Assembly (NCBI RefSeq): GCF_003352465.1
Contig: NZ_CP031153.1
Span: 4,364,001 to 4,428,000 of the forward strand
DNA: 64,000 nucleotides
Reading direction: 5' to 3'
From: Kordia sp. SMS9
Lineage (GTDB): Bacteria > Bacteroidota > Bacteroidia > Flavobacteriales > Flavobacteriaceae
Within the stretch, counting starts at the first letter, position 1, and each line of letters opens with the position of its first letter. Positions 42,689 through 51,841 of the stretch are shown one piece after another. Position numbers and translations under genes: made by a program. The notes below the pieces were generated by a model. The model ran no database searches and had not been told where the DNA came from. It saw nothing but the letters and a program-made list of their open reading frames with translations.

Positions 42689-45600
42689 GTTTTCAATATA
42701 AAATAACACGGATTCAAAAAATAATCACCTTTGGCGTGGTTATTTTTTGTTTACAGTATACACAAGCACAAACTGTTCAAAATGATACCATTTTAGGAAA
42801 AGAGCTATTAGAAAAAGCAATCACGCTCGCAGACAACGAAAAGTACGCGACTTCCAACAAAATTTTAGCACAAGCAGCAACGCACTTTCAAAAAGTTAAC
42901 AACTGGAATTTATGGTATGATGCATACTACGAAATTTTTAGCAACGGACTTCGTTCTGAAAAATACAAAACTTGCATTGTGTTGATGGAACAAGGACTTT
43001 TACAACTTCCCAAGAATGAACTATTAATCACAGCAAAGATATACTCTTTTTTAGGATTTTGTAATGATCAAATTGGTCATAATATTAAGGCAATACAACA
43101 GTATGAGAGAAGCTTGGCTAACTTTAAAAAAGTACAGCCGCCCGACCTATATCGGATCAATCGTGTGCAAGGAAATTTAGCTGAAATTTACACAAAAGAA
43201 GGCGATAATGGAAAGGCACTAGCATATGCTAAAATTGCCATTCATAGTGCAATTTTAGCAAAAGACAGCATGGCTATATGGAAGAATACAAAAATACTTG
43301 GCAATGTATATGTACAGATTGAAGCATTTGATATGGCGCAAAAAACCTATAAAAAAGCGCAACAACTCAGAGATGATAAGGATGGAACTTTTGAACTGAT
43401 TGAAGCTAATATTTTATACAAATCAGGCGATTATGAAGCCGCATTACAAGCTACATTAGCAACTATCCGTTTGACAAAAAACTGCGATAAAGACAGCTAT
43501 TGTCATTACAACCTAGAAGAAGCTACTGAATTGCTTGGTGAAATTTTTATGGAACTTGACCAACCTAAAAAAGCGTTACTTCAATTTGAAAACTACCTTA
43601 AATTCATTGAACCTTATGAAAATAAACGTGCTATTGGGCAAACCTACATTCGTATTGGTGATGTATATGCGAAACTAAAACAGCATGATGTCGCTTTACA
43701 AACGTATCAGAAAGCCTTAAATACCTTTATTCCTGAATTTAAAGAAACAGATCCTAGTCAAAATCCTTTGGAAGATTCAGTAAACTTAGAAATTTGGTTG
43801 ATGGAAATCTTTAGAAATAAAGGTGACTGCTATTTTGCAAAATACAAAGAAACTGATCGTGAAGATTGGTTGCTCAAAGCCACTGAAAATTATGAACTCG
43901 CTGTGAATATGAGTGAAACGAAGCGATTGAATTTTTCTGAAACAAGTTCTAAATTAACGCTTGGTTCCTACACCAATACTTTTTATGAGCAATACATTAA
44001 AGCAAAATTAGCACTGTATAAACGTACCAAAGATGCAACACAGCTACAGGAAGCATTTAAAATTTCACAACGTGCCAACGCTTTTGTATTGCGCGAATTG
44101 ATGAATGAAAAAGATGCTTTAAAAATCGCTAGTGTTTCAAAAGATTCTATGGACTTATTTCAAGAATATGAAGAAAAGATTGCCAATCTCAGTCGAAAAG
44201 TAGAAGATTCCATCAATTTGGTAACATCTCAAAAACAACTTTTCGACACTAAAGAAAATTTTAAACTTTTAAAAAAAAGCATTGCTAAAAACTATCCAAA
44301 ATTTGACAAACTTCGCAACGATTTACAAGGAATTTCAGCAACCAAAATACAGCAACAACTTCAAGATGATGAGCTGTTTATTAAATATTTTTTAGGAGAA
44401 TCTACTTTATATACTTTTTCAATAACAAACCATCGTTTTCAGGTAGATGAAACGCTTCTGCCTGATGAGTTTCAAACGATACTTTCGCAATACAAACAAG
44501 CCATCAGCGATATGTTATTTATCAACAAAACGCCTGATATTGCTGAACAACAGTATTTACAAACGGCACATGCTTTATATAAAACGCTACTACAAAAACC
44601 TTTGCAACTTGCCAGAGATCATACGATTACGGCCATCACTATTGTTCCTGATGGTGCTTTGTGTACCATTCCGTTTCAAGCATTGCTGACTGAAAAAAGT
44701 GATTCATGGTCGAAATTAGAGCATACCGTGATCAAAAAATACGCAATTGGGTATCATTATTTTTGCAAAATGCTGTTCCATTCGAATGGAAATGATAAAA
44801 AAGAAGAAATGTTTACCGCTTTCGGTTTAGAACTTGATCAGCAAACCGTAGATGATTTACAAGAAGTGGTTGCTACCAATGAAACACAACTGCAAACATT
44901 GAATCAAAGTGTGCGTGGAAATTCACTCTCAAAACTCTCCTTTTCTGATGATGAAGCACTGGCACTTGCCGAATTAATGCATGGACAATCTTGGATCAAC
45001 GAAAAAGCTACCAAAACCAATTTCCTCAAACATGCACGCAATGCCACAAGCATTCATTTAGCAACACATGCATTGATGGACACGAAAAACCCCAATAATT
45101 CTGCAATCGTTTTTAACAAATCACACGACAGTGTTCACAATCTTTTACGCTTGGATGAAATTTACAATTACGATTTCAATGCAAAAATGATTACGCTAAG
45201 TGCCTGCAACACAGGATTTGGAAAATATCAAAAAGGAGAAGGCTTACAAAGTTTAGCACGCGCATTCAATTTTGCCAAAATTCCGAGTGTTACCGCAACT
45301 TTGTGGAGTATTCCTGATGCATCTTCGGCAAGCATTATGAAATTATACTACACGTACTTGCAACAAGGATTTTCTAAAAACGTAGCGCTTCAAAAAGCAC
45401 AAATTGAATACGTTGAAAACGACGAAATTAGCAGTCCCGCTTCTCGCCTGCCATTTTATTGGTCGGCTTGGACACATATTGGCGATGATGCCCTTATTAC
45501 TTTCAAACAAAAAAACAATACAACACACTACTTTTTAATTGCACTAGCGTTTATAGCTTTTCTTGGTGGATTTTTATGGTTTAAAAAAACACGTGGATAG
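42685..45600 (+). CDS. Exported TPR-CHAT protease with C-terminal membrane anchor
   Basis: This 971-aa protein starts at TTG overlapping the previous stop (TTGA); no other start keeps the signal peptide (SFQYKITRIQKIITFGVVIFCLQYTQAQ). About 430 residues of tetratricopeptide repeats follow (for example IKAIQQYERSLANFKKV, ALLQFENYLKFI). A coiled linker and a CHAT domain come next, with the catalytic pair visible: H795 in HLATHALMD and C841 in LSACNTGFG. One hydrophobic helix near residues 948-966 (YFLIALAFIAFLGGFLWF) and a short basic tail close the protein. CHAT domains are caspase-like cysteine proteases, usually cytoplasmic; here the signal peptide and anchor put it in the periplasm. It probably acts with its T9SS and sigma-factor neighbours. 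Confidence 0.88.
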   Translation: MSFQYKITRIQKIITFGVVIFCLQYTQAQTVQNDTILGKELLEKAITLADNEKYATSNKILAQAATHFQKVNNWNLWYDAYYEIFSNGLRSEKYKTCIVLMEQGLLQLPKNELLITAKIYSFLGFCNDQIGHNIKAIQQYERSLANFKKVQPPDLYRINRVQGNLAEIYTKEGDNGKALAYAKIAIHSAILAKDSMAIWKNTKILGNVYVQIEAFDMAQKTYKKAQQLRDDKDGTFELIEANILYKSGDYEAALQATLATIRLTKNCDKDSYCHYNLEEATELLGEIFMELDQPKKALLQFENYLKFIEPYENKRAIGQTYIRIGDVYAKLKQHDVALQTYQKALNTFIPEFKETDPSQNPLEDSVNLEIWLMEIFRNKGDCYFAKYKETDREDWLLKATENYELAVNMSETKRLNFSETSSKLTLGSYTNTFYEQYIKAKLALYKRTKDATQLQEAFKISQRANAFVLRELMNEKDALKIASVSKDSMDLFQEYEEKIANLSRKVEDSINLVTSQKQLFDTKENFKLLKKSIAKNYPKFDKLRNDLQGISATKIQQQLQDDELFIKYFLGESTLYTFSITNHRFQVDETLLPDEFQTILSQYKQAISDMLFINKTPDIAEQQYLQTAHALYKTLLQKPLQLARDHTITAITIVPDGALCTIPFQALLTEKSDSWSKLEHTVIKKYAIGYHYFCKMLFHSNGNDKKEEMFTAFGLELDQQTVDDLQEVVATNETQLQTLNQSVRGNSLSKLSFSDDEALALAELMHGQSWINEKATKTNFLKHARNATSIHLATHALMDTKNPNNSAIVFNKSHDSVHNLLRLDEIYNYDFNAKMITLSACNTGFGKYQKGEGLQSLARAFNFAKIPSVTATLWSIPDASSASIMKLYYTYLQQGFSKNVALQKAQIEYVENDEISSPASRLPFYWSAWTHIGDDALITFKQKNNTTHYFLIALAFIAFLGGFLWFKKTRG

Positions 45601-45607
45601 AAATATA

Positions 45608-45802
45608 TTATTTTTTCTTATTGTTTTCTCTATGAATCTCAATCCACACTATTAAAGCAAGACAAGCAGAAAGTGTCAAACCTGGATTAAAATTCGTACG
45701 AGATCTACTATCGAATATAGTCATAATAGAAAATACTGCGATCAGTACAATGATGATTTCTAATTTATTTAATCGAGATAATTTTTTTAGTTTTTCAAAC
45801 AT
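45608..45802 (-). CDS. Small membrane protein, paralogue 1 of 3
   Basis: This 64-aa protein opens MFEKLKKLSRLNKLEIIIVLIAVFSIM and has two hydrophobic helices, the second containing LIVWIEIHRENN. It shares its opening with the 76-aa gene at 46086 and its membrane-end motif VWIEI with both other members. Function is unknown. Its upstream sequence also resembles those of the other copies, so the duplicated unit includes leader sequence. Confidence 0.75.
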   Translation of the reverse strand: MFEKLKKLSRLNKLEIIIVLIAVFSIMTIFDSRSRTNFNPGLTLSACLALIVWIEIHRENNKKK

Positions 45803-46085
45803 AAATACATTTTTTTTAGTGAAGTATTAATCGGCTATATCAATCATTTATTTGAGGGAATATTTCCTAAAGATAGCCATTTTAAGAACATAAAAAAGTT
45901 TGCAAGTTAAAATTTACTTATATCAATTTGATTATAACAAGCAACTTTAGAGACGAAGTTGCTTTGACATCATAGAACGCCACGAATGCTTTGCATAGTC
46001 GTAGCTACAGAAGGTATTTGCAAGGAAATAAGATGCCAAATGAACGAGTATATATGTTGTATTTTATGGTTAAATTGGTATTATT

Positions 46086-46316
46086 TCATGTTGGTACTTC
46101 GTCAGATATATTTTTCTGGCGTAAAAAATCGTGCTGTAATTTCACCTTAGTAATCTCAATCCAAACAATAGAGATAACACAAGTAGCAAAGGCGATTCCA
46201 TAGTTTAATGATGGCGTATGACGATTAAGCATTTCCATTATAGTTACAAAAGTAATTAGTGTAAGAATGATTTCCAAGATGTCTAACCGAGATAGTTTTT
46301 TTAGTTTTTCAAACAT
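46086..46316 (-). CDS. Small membrane protein, paralogue 2 of 3
   Basis: This 76-aa protein opens MFEKLKKLSRLDILEIILTL, nearly as in the 64-aa copy, and shares VWIEITKVKLQH and RQKN with the 122-aa copy. It has two predicted transmembrane helices and a short charged tail. No family is recognised. Confidence 0.75.
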   Translation of the reverse strand: MFEKLKKLSRLDILEIILTLITFVTIMEMLNRHTPSLNYGIAFATCVISIVWIEITKVKLQHDFLRQKNISDEVPT

Positions 46317-46434
46317 GCGTATAATTTTATAAGTGAATATTAGTTGACTACATAAACTATGTATTTGAGGGAAGATTTTATTAAGAAAGTATTTTTAAAA
46401 ATAAAAGAATCTGAATTTAAAAGAAATTAATCTA

Positions 46435-46803
46435 TTACATATGCGTACTATTTATAATTTTAATCTCATCAGCTGTATTTTTTTGATTTAAAGAATTGTG
46501 CTGTAATTTTACCTTTGTAATCTCAATCCAAACAATAGATCCCATACAAGCCATTGCAATAAAGCCACAAGCAATAATAGCGCCTGTATATTCTACAGAG
46601 ATATTAGCTTGCTTTACAAACCCGTAACTATTAACACGTGTATCATACGCCCCACTATTTTGTTTTCTTTCATAGCGATATGCTCTTTCTAAGGAAAAAC
46701 TATAAGTGCTAAAAAGACTAATCAATATATTCACAAAAGCTATCGTTAAAATGATATATAGCCGTTTTTTTAAATAATTCAATTTTGAAAGATCTGCTGT
46801 CAT
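46435..46803 (-). CDS. Small membrane protein, paralogue 3 of 3, with longer middle
   Basis: This 122-aa protein starts MTADLSKLNYLKKRLYIILTIAFVNI and has a 45-residue charged loop between two hydrophobic segments (RYERKQNSGAYDTRVNSYG). It ends with the shared VWIEITKVKLQH and NQKNTADE. It is likely the most diverged member or the ancestor of the trio. Function is unknown. Confidence 0.7.
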   Translation of the reverse strand: MTADLSKLNYLKKRLYIILTIAFVNILISLFSTYSFSLERAYRYERKQNSGAYDTRVNSYGFVKQANISVEYTGAIIACGFIAMACMGSIVWIEITKVKLQHNSLNQKNTADEIKIINSTHM

Positions 46804-47015
46804 AAGATTTTTTTAAGTTGATACATAGCGGCTACATCAACTATAATTTGGGAAAGTGTTGGTAAATATAGTTTTTAGAATAGAAAAATACAACTTTTCT
46901 TACGAATTTAATTAAATCACTCAAAAGACACATTCACGCAATCAAACCATTACTTTACTCCTTATAACAAGCGTACTACTGAAAAAATCGTACCTTTATA
47001 TCAAATGATATTTTT

Positions 47016-47459
47016 ATGAAAAAAGTACTATTCTTATTGATCTGTGCGGGAATGATCGTCTATTCCTGTTCCGTAAAAGAAAAAACAATCACCCAGAAAA
47101 AAGACGATATCCAAAAAGTGTCTGATACCATCCGACTGGCTTTAGGAAGCGATGAAGACGTAGAACACGAAATCATTATCTTTGAACCTGGCTTTACAGC
47201 TTGGTTGATTGGCTATGCGCGTCCACGAGATTACTACTCGCAACAATTTTTAGAAGGTAGAAATCGTATCTATGTTACCGAGTGGAACATACGCTGCATT
47301 GAACCTTCGCGCTACGACGCCAATTTGTATCAACAACAAATCAATTACCGAAATAATGTTGATTACGGATACGAAGTCAATTACCAACTGTATTATTATT
47401 TTATATTTTTTCAACAAAAGTATAAGCAAAAATTGGCAGCTTTTCCGGCTCGGTTATAA
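47016..47459 (+). CDS. DUF6146 lipoprotein
   Basis: This 147-aa protein has a lipoprotein signal (MKKVLFLLICAGMIVYSC). The DUF6146 domain lies at about residues 45-140, rich in Tyr and Asn (GFTAWLIGYARPRDYYSQQFLEGRN, VTEWNIRC, NNVDYGYEVNYQLYYYFIFFQQKYKQKL). It is common in Flavobacteriia and of unknown function. The DUF6787 gene follows 40 bases downstream, the usual pairing. Confidence 0.88.
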   Translation: MKKVLFLLICAGMIVYSCSVKEKTITQKKDDIQKVSDTIRLALGSDEDVEHEIIIFEPGFTAWLIGYARPRDYYSQQFLEGRNRIYVTEWNIRCIEPSRYDANLYQQQINYRNNVDYGYEVNYQLYYYFIFFQQKYKQKLAAFPARL

Positions 47460-47472
47460 TGCAGAAGTTATG

Positions 47473-47480
47473 TATATTTG
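47473..47480 (+). promoter_or_regulatory. TAnnTTTG box ahead of the DUF6787 gene
   Basis: TATATTTG is an exact match to the -7 consensus, 19 bases ahead of the start codon. It would allow expression apart from the DUF6146 gene. Confidence 0.4.
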
Positions 47481-47499
47481 CTAGCGCAAAAAAATACAC

Positions 47500-48027
47500 A
47501 TGACTTCATTTAAAGAACGTTGGGAAATTAAACACAACTGGCAACTAATCTTTCCTTTTTTAGGAATCCTAGCGTTACTCTATACGGCGTATCTTTTTTC
47601 AAAAAATATCATTCGTTCTTTTGTAGATCGTCAAGAGTATAAACTACTGTATTATGCACTTGTAGCAATTGCTGTTATCATATTCTATATGATTATGCTG
47701 CGCTTCTGTTTGTGGTGTTTTAAAAAGTTAGAAGGCAAATGGATTACCAATTACCGTTGGGAAATCATTGCCATATTCTTAGTATTTGCCATCACAGGAA
47801 CTAGTGCAATGCGAATTGCCAAACCACTACTCTATTGGTTTGGATTTAGCCGAACACTATTTCCTGAAGGTTTTTTGGGAGGATTTTTATATTGGATGAT
47901 ACGCATCATTATCATTTTACCTATTTATCAACTCCTTCTGATCGTTTACGGTACGCTTTTAGGACAATTTAAATTCTTTTGGGAATTTGAAAAGAAAATG
48001 CTCAAGCGCATGCGATTGATAAAGTAA
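47500..48027 (+). CDS. DUF6787 membrane protein
   Basis: This 175-aa protein starts MTSFKERWEIKHNWQLIFPFLGI and has four hydrophobic helices separated by short loops, ending FEKKMLKRMRLIK. It fits the DUF6787 family, found beside DUF6146 in Flavobacteriia. Inner-membrane location is clear; the function is unknown. Confidence 0.87.
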   Translation: MTSFKERWEIKHNWQLIFPFLGILALLYTAYLFSKNIIRSFVDRQEYKLLYYALVAIAVIIFYMIMLRFCLWCFKKLEGKWITNYRWEIIAIFLVFAITGTSAMRIAKPLLYWFGFSRTLFPEGFLGGFLYWMIRIIIILPIYQLLLIVYGTLLGQFKFFWEFEKKMLKRMRLIK

Positions 48028-48029
48028 GC

Positions 48030-48146
48030 TTATCTGTCTTTTGAAAATAGTCCTTTAAAAAAAGCTACTGCCCATAAGAACAAAAGAATCAATACTATGT
48101 ATTCTAGGCTACTAAGATCAACATCGAATATGGTGTAGATATGCAT
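48030..48146 (-). CDS. Possible 38-aa single-helix membrane protein
   Basis: An ATG frame on the minus strand encodes MHIYTIFDVDLSSLEY, then a 17-residue hydrophobic helix (IVLILLFLWAVAFFKGL) and FSKDR, ending 2 bases from the convergent DUF6787 stop. The clean helix followed by a positive end suggests a real small protein, but there is no homology support and the frame is short. Confidence 0.35.
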   Translation of the reverse strand: MHIYTIFDVDLSSLEYIVLILLFLWAVAFFKGLFSKDR

Positions 48147-48293
48147 TAGGTACTTATAAATAATTTACCCAAAACTAAAAAAAATAGCCAACTTTTAGAG
48201 TATTACAGTATTGTAAGCACTCAAAAAAGCAAATACTTTGTTATAATTTGGTAATTCTATAAGTTCTTATTTTTTTTACACTAAACCTTTTAC

Positions 48294-48301
48294 TACATTT
48301 G
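48294..48301 (+). promoter_or_regulatory. TAnnTTTG box ahead of the TonB receptor operon
   Basis: TACATTTG matches the -7 consensus exactly and lies 38 bases before the first gene of the operon. Confidence 0.4.
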
Positions 48302-48339
48302 TTGCGTTTGATTGCCATGATAGCAAATGAACAAAACCA

Positions 48340-48672
48340 ATGAAAACTGTAACCTACATAAAGGAAATACTCATCGCGGCGTTGTTACTTGTAACATTAA
48401 CGCTTCCATCTTTCATACAGTTTTCTCACCAATTAGAAGAAGAGCATACGTACAGTATTTGTCTTGAACAAAACGATCACATTCACGAAAATAATGTGCA
48501 TTGTGATATCTGTGACTATCAGTTTTCAAATTTCTATTTTGAATTCGTTGGTCATTCAGCATTGACAATAACTCCAATTATTTCAATAGCAACTATTGGC
48601 TCTACAACGCCTTTATGCTATTATTTACCGCGTACAAACACACAATTACGTGCACCACCAAGCCTTTCTTGA
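48340..48672 (+). CDS. His/Cys-rich small exported protein of a TonB operon
   Basis: This 110-aa protein starts with a hydrophobic segment (IKEILIAALLLVTLTLPSFIQFSH). A histidine/cysteine cluster follows (EEEHTYSICLEQNDHIHENNVHCDICDYQFS), with a CxxC motif. It ends TQLRAPPSLS, a tail type that recurs in small proteins preceding TonB receptors in Flavobacteriia. The His/Cys group suggests binding of a metal in the periplasm. The receptor gene follows 42 bases later. The metal cannot be told from sequence. Confidence 0.75.
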   Translation: MKTVTYIKEILIAALLLVTLTLPSFIQFSHQLEEEHTYSICLEQNDHIHENNVHCDICDYQFSNFYFEFVGHSALTITPIISIATIGSTTPLCYYLPRTNTQLRAPPSLS

Positions 48673-48714
48673 GTATACTCAAAACTTACATTTATTTTTT
48701 AATTAAAGAATTAC

Positions 48715-51117
48715 ATGCGTACATATTTGTGTATGATATTGCTGTGTAGTGCTATGTTTGCACAAAGTCAAGAGTGCAGCTATACACTCACTGGTAAAAT
48801 CATAGATTTACATGACAACTCTGTACTTCCTGGAGCCACACTCATTATGATTGGAGAAGGAAAAACAGTTGAATCAGACATCGACGGAAAGTATATGTTC
48901 TCTAACTTATGTGAAGGAACATATTCACTTCAAGTATATCATCCTAATTGTGAAACTCAGATTTTCAAAGTAAAAATTTCTAGTAATACGAAACGAAATT
49001 TCAAACTAGAACATCACTTAGAAGAACTGAATGCTATTACGTTACGAGCTTCTGTTTTTGGTAGTAAAACCAAAACAAATTTTGAGCAAAAAGTAACTAA
49101 AAAACAATTAGATAGATATACAAATGCTTCTCTGGGAGACGTTTTAAATACTCTTAGTGGTGTTTCATCGCTCAATACAGGAAATGCTGTGGTAAAGCCT
49201 ATTATTAATGGTGTGCATAGCAGTCGTGTCGTAATCATGAACAATGGTGTTCGAATGGAAGATCAAGAATGGGGCGCAGAACACGCACCAAGCATTGATG
49301 TCAATACCATCGGTAACATCACGCTGATCAAAGGTGCAGGCGCACTAAAATACAGTGGTGATGCAGTGGGTGGAATGATTGTGACAGAAGCTGCTAAAAT
49401 TCCAGTAAAAGACACCATTTATGGTAGAACACATGTAACTGGCGCGTCCAATGGTCGCGGTGGCTCAATAAGTTCCACACTCACCAAGAGTTATAAAAAT
49501 GGTTGGTATGGTTCTGTTCAAGGAAGCTTAAAACGATTTGGCGATTATGAAGCGCCCGATTATGTATTAAGCAATACAGGCAACTTTGAACGTAGTATTG
49601 CAGCTACCATTGGTTTCAATCGTTTTGATTACGGTGTAGAAGCCTATTATTCTTTCTTTAAAAATGAGATTGGCATTTTGCGTGCATCACACATTGGTGG
49701 TGCGAGCGATCAGGTGCGTTCCATCAATAGTGGAATTCCATTAATTATAAGAGATTTTACGTATGATATTGAATCTCCAAGACAAGATGTAACCCATCAT
49801 TTGTTTAAAATACGTGGATTCAAAAACGTGAAAAATTTAGGAAAAATAACGCTCCAATATGACTTTCAACAAAACGAACGTCTCGAATTCGATGTTCGTC
49901 GAAGTAGTGATGATGACGATAGAGCATCATTGGATTTAGCATTAAACTCACAAACCATTCGTTTGGATTTAGATACAGACAATACCGACTTGTTTAACTT
50001 GAAAACAGGAATTATGGCACAATATCAAAAAAATGTGGCAGATCCGAGTACAGGTGTACGAAGATTGATTCCTGATTATGAGCGATTCAATTTAGGAATA
50101 TACGGTGTTGCTGATGTTTCAATAACGGACAACTTTTTGGTCGAAGTTGGCGCTCGATTTGATTATTTTAATATTGACGCCCAAAAGTTTTATAGAAGTT
50201 CTTTTTGGGAAGACCGAAACTACGATATACTGTTTCCAGAAATTGTAGTGGAAGAATTAAGTAATCAAGTATTGACGAATCCACAGTTGGACTTTTCAAA
50301 CGTTTCGGCGACGTTGGGTACACGCTACAAATTTAATGATGACTATACAATCTACGCAAATTATTCACTGGCTTCGCGCGCTCCGAATCCATCCGAATTA
50401 TTTAGCGAAGGTTTGCATCATTCTGCATCACGAATAGAATTGGGAGATTTGCGTTTTGACTCGGAAATTGCACACAAAATGTCAATCACCTTGCAAAAAC
50501 AAGGAAAAATGTTTGGCTTTTCAGTGAATCCATATATCAACTTTATCAATAATTTTATGATTATTGAACCCACAGAAATTCGACAAACCATTCGTGGAAA
50601 TTTCCAAGTTTGGGAATACCGACAAACCAATGCTACACTCTTAGGTGTTGATATTGATGCGTCGCTCACATTTAACGAAAACTGGAATTTCTATCATCAA
50701 TTTTCATTGGTAAAAGGACATGACGAAACACTCGATTTGCCATTAATAGATATGCCGCCCGTAAATACAATGAACGGATTGGTTTATCAAAACAAGGAAA
50801 TAAACAACCTACGAGTTGAACTGCAAAGTGAATTCACATTTAGACAAAATGAATTCCCTAACAACAACTTTGAAGCGTTTATTGCCGAAACTGACTCGTT
50901 TGAGTTGGTAGATGTAAGTACGCCGCCTGACGCGTATCATTTACTGCATTTACACACCAATGCTGACTTTTCGCTGAGTAAAAATTCAATGCTCAATATT
51001 GGAGTGTCAGTGACGAATATTTTCGATACTAACTATCGAAATTACTTAAACCGTTTGCGCTATTACGCGGATGATTTGGGTAGAAACTTTTCAATAAATC
51101 TAAAAATTACCTATTAA
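48715..51117 (+). CDS. TonB-dependent outer-membrane receptor
   Basis: This 800-aa protein has a signal peptide and an N-terminal carboxypeptidase-like regulatory domain (YTLTGKIIDLHDNSVLPGATL, residues about 20-100). A plug domain follows (LGDVLNTLSGVSSLNTGNAVVKP, IKGAGALKYSGDAVGG), then a 22-strand-type barrel ending NLKITY. It imports a ligand across the outer membrane using TonB energy. Its neighbours (His/Cys-rich protein upstream, lipoprotein 13 bases downstream) hint at a metal or metal complex. Confidence 0.93.
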   Translation: MRTYLCMILLCSAMFAQSQECSYTLTGKIIDLHDNSVLPGATLIMIGEGKTVESDIDGKYMFSNLCEGTYSLQVYHPNCETQIFKVKISSNTKRNFKLEHHLEELNAITLRASVFGSKTKTNFEQKVTKKQLDRYTNASLGDVLNTLSGVSSLNTGNAVVKPIINGVHSSRVVIMNNGVRMEDQEWGAEHAPSIDVNTIGNITLIKGAGALKYSGDAVGGMIVTEAAKIPVKDTIYGRTHVTGASNGRGGSISSTLTKSYKNGWYGSVQGSLKRFGDYEAPDYVLSNTGNFERSIAATIGFNRFDYGVEAYYSFFKNEIGILRASHIGGASDQVRSINSGIPLIIRDFTYDIESPRQDVTHHLFKIRGFKNVKNLGKITLQYDFQQNERLEFDVRRSSDDDDRASLDLALNSQTIRLDLDTDNTDLFNLKTGIMAQYQKNVADPSTGVRRLIPDYERFNLGIYGVADVSITDNFLVEVGARFDYFNIDAQKFYRSSFWEDRNYDILFPEIVVEELSNQVLTNPQLDFSNVSATLGTRYKFNDDYTIYANYSLASRAPNPSELFSEGLHHSASRIELGDLRFDSEIAHKMSITLQKQGKMFGFSVNPYINFINNFMIIEPTEIRQTIRGNFQVWEYRQTNATLLGVDIDASLTFNENWNFYHQFSLVKGHDETLDLPLIDMPPVNTMNGLVYQNKEINNLRVELQSEFTFRQNEFPNNNFEAFIAETDSFELVDVSTPPDAYHLLHLHTNADFSLSKNSMLNIGVSVTNIFDTNYRNYLNRLRYYADDLGRNFSINLKITY

Positions 51118-51130
51118 AAAAAAATCGAAC

Positions 51131-51688
51131 ATGAAAAAATTTAAAATTTCAATCTTAGCCGCAATTGCAATTACTGGACTCGTATTTACAGGGTGTTCAA
51201 GCGATGATGATGCACCAGCACCCGTAAATGAAGAAGAAGTTATAACAACCGTAACGGTAACGTTGATTCCTGCAACAGGACCAACTGTAACATTAACATC
51301 AAGAGATTTAGATGGTGACGGACCAGATGCGCCTGTTTTTGATATTTCTGGAAATCTTGCTGCTAACACAAGCTATATTGGTTCAGTTGTCGTACTAAAC
51401 GAAACGGAAACACCCGCAGAAAATATCACGCTAGAAGTTATTGAAGAAGACTTAGAACACCAATTTTTCTACGATGCGTCCACAAGTTTAAATTTAACAA
51501 CGAACAATCTTAACCAAGATTCGGAAGGGAACGATTTAGGAACTACATTCACAGTAACTACAGGTGATGCAAGTACAGGAACATTTACGGTAACACTCCT
51601 TCATGAGCCAACAAAACCAAACACAGGTTTAGGTGATGCTAACGGAGAAACGGATGCAGAAGCTGTATTTAACGTTGTAATCCAATAA
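51131..51688 (+). CDS. Lipoprotein of the TonB operon (DUF-like beta protein)
   Basis: This 185-aa protein has a lipoprotein signal (KISILAAIAITGLVFTGC) followed by an acidic linker (SSDDDAPAPVNEEEV). A beta-rich domain follows with VTVTLIPATGPTVTLTSRDLDGDGPDAPVF and LNETETPAENITLEV, ending DAEAVFNVVIQ. Relatives are often called type 1 periplasmic-binding-fold proteins and sit next to TonB receptors. It may receive the ligand. A strong terminator follows. Confidence 0.85.
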   Translation: MKKFKISILAAIAITGLVFTGCSSDDDAPAPVNEEEVITTVTVTLIPATGPTVTLTSRDLDGDGPDAPVFDISGNLAANTSYIGSVVVLNETETPAENITLEVIEEDLEHQFFYDASTSLNLTTNNLNQDSEGNDLGTTFTVTTGDASTGTFTVTLLHEPTKPNTGLGDANGETDAEAVFNVVIQ

Positions 51689-51736
51689 TCGTTTTGGTAG
51701 CTAGTTGCTAAGGATTAGTAACTATCACAAAGTATA

Positions 51737-51777
51737 AAAAAAGCCATTATCACTACAAATAGGATAATGGCTTTTTT
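51737..51777 (+). terminator. Terminator of the TonB operon
   Basis: A 15-bp stem AAAAAAGCCATTATC (51737-51751) with its complement (51763-51777) encloses an 11-base loop and carries a terminal T run. Confidence 0.8.
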
Positions 51778-51841
51778 AGTTTTTTAAGTGCATACGGTAT
51801 ACTATTTGTGGCTTCTATAACTTATTCATAAATTCATCCGC

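Noticed and set aside
45991..46203. 70-aa plus-strand frame between the small membrane paralogues
   Set aside because: Its second half is antisense to the well-supported paralogue at 46086 and its first half has no features.
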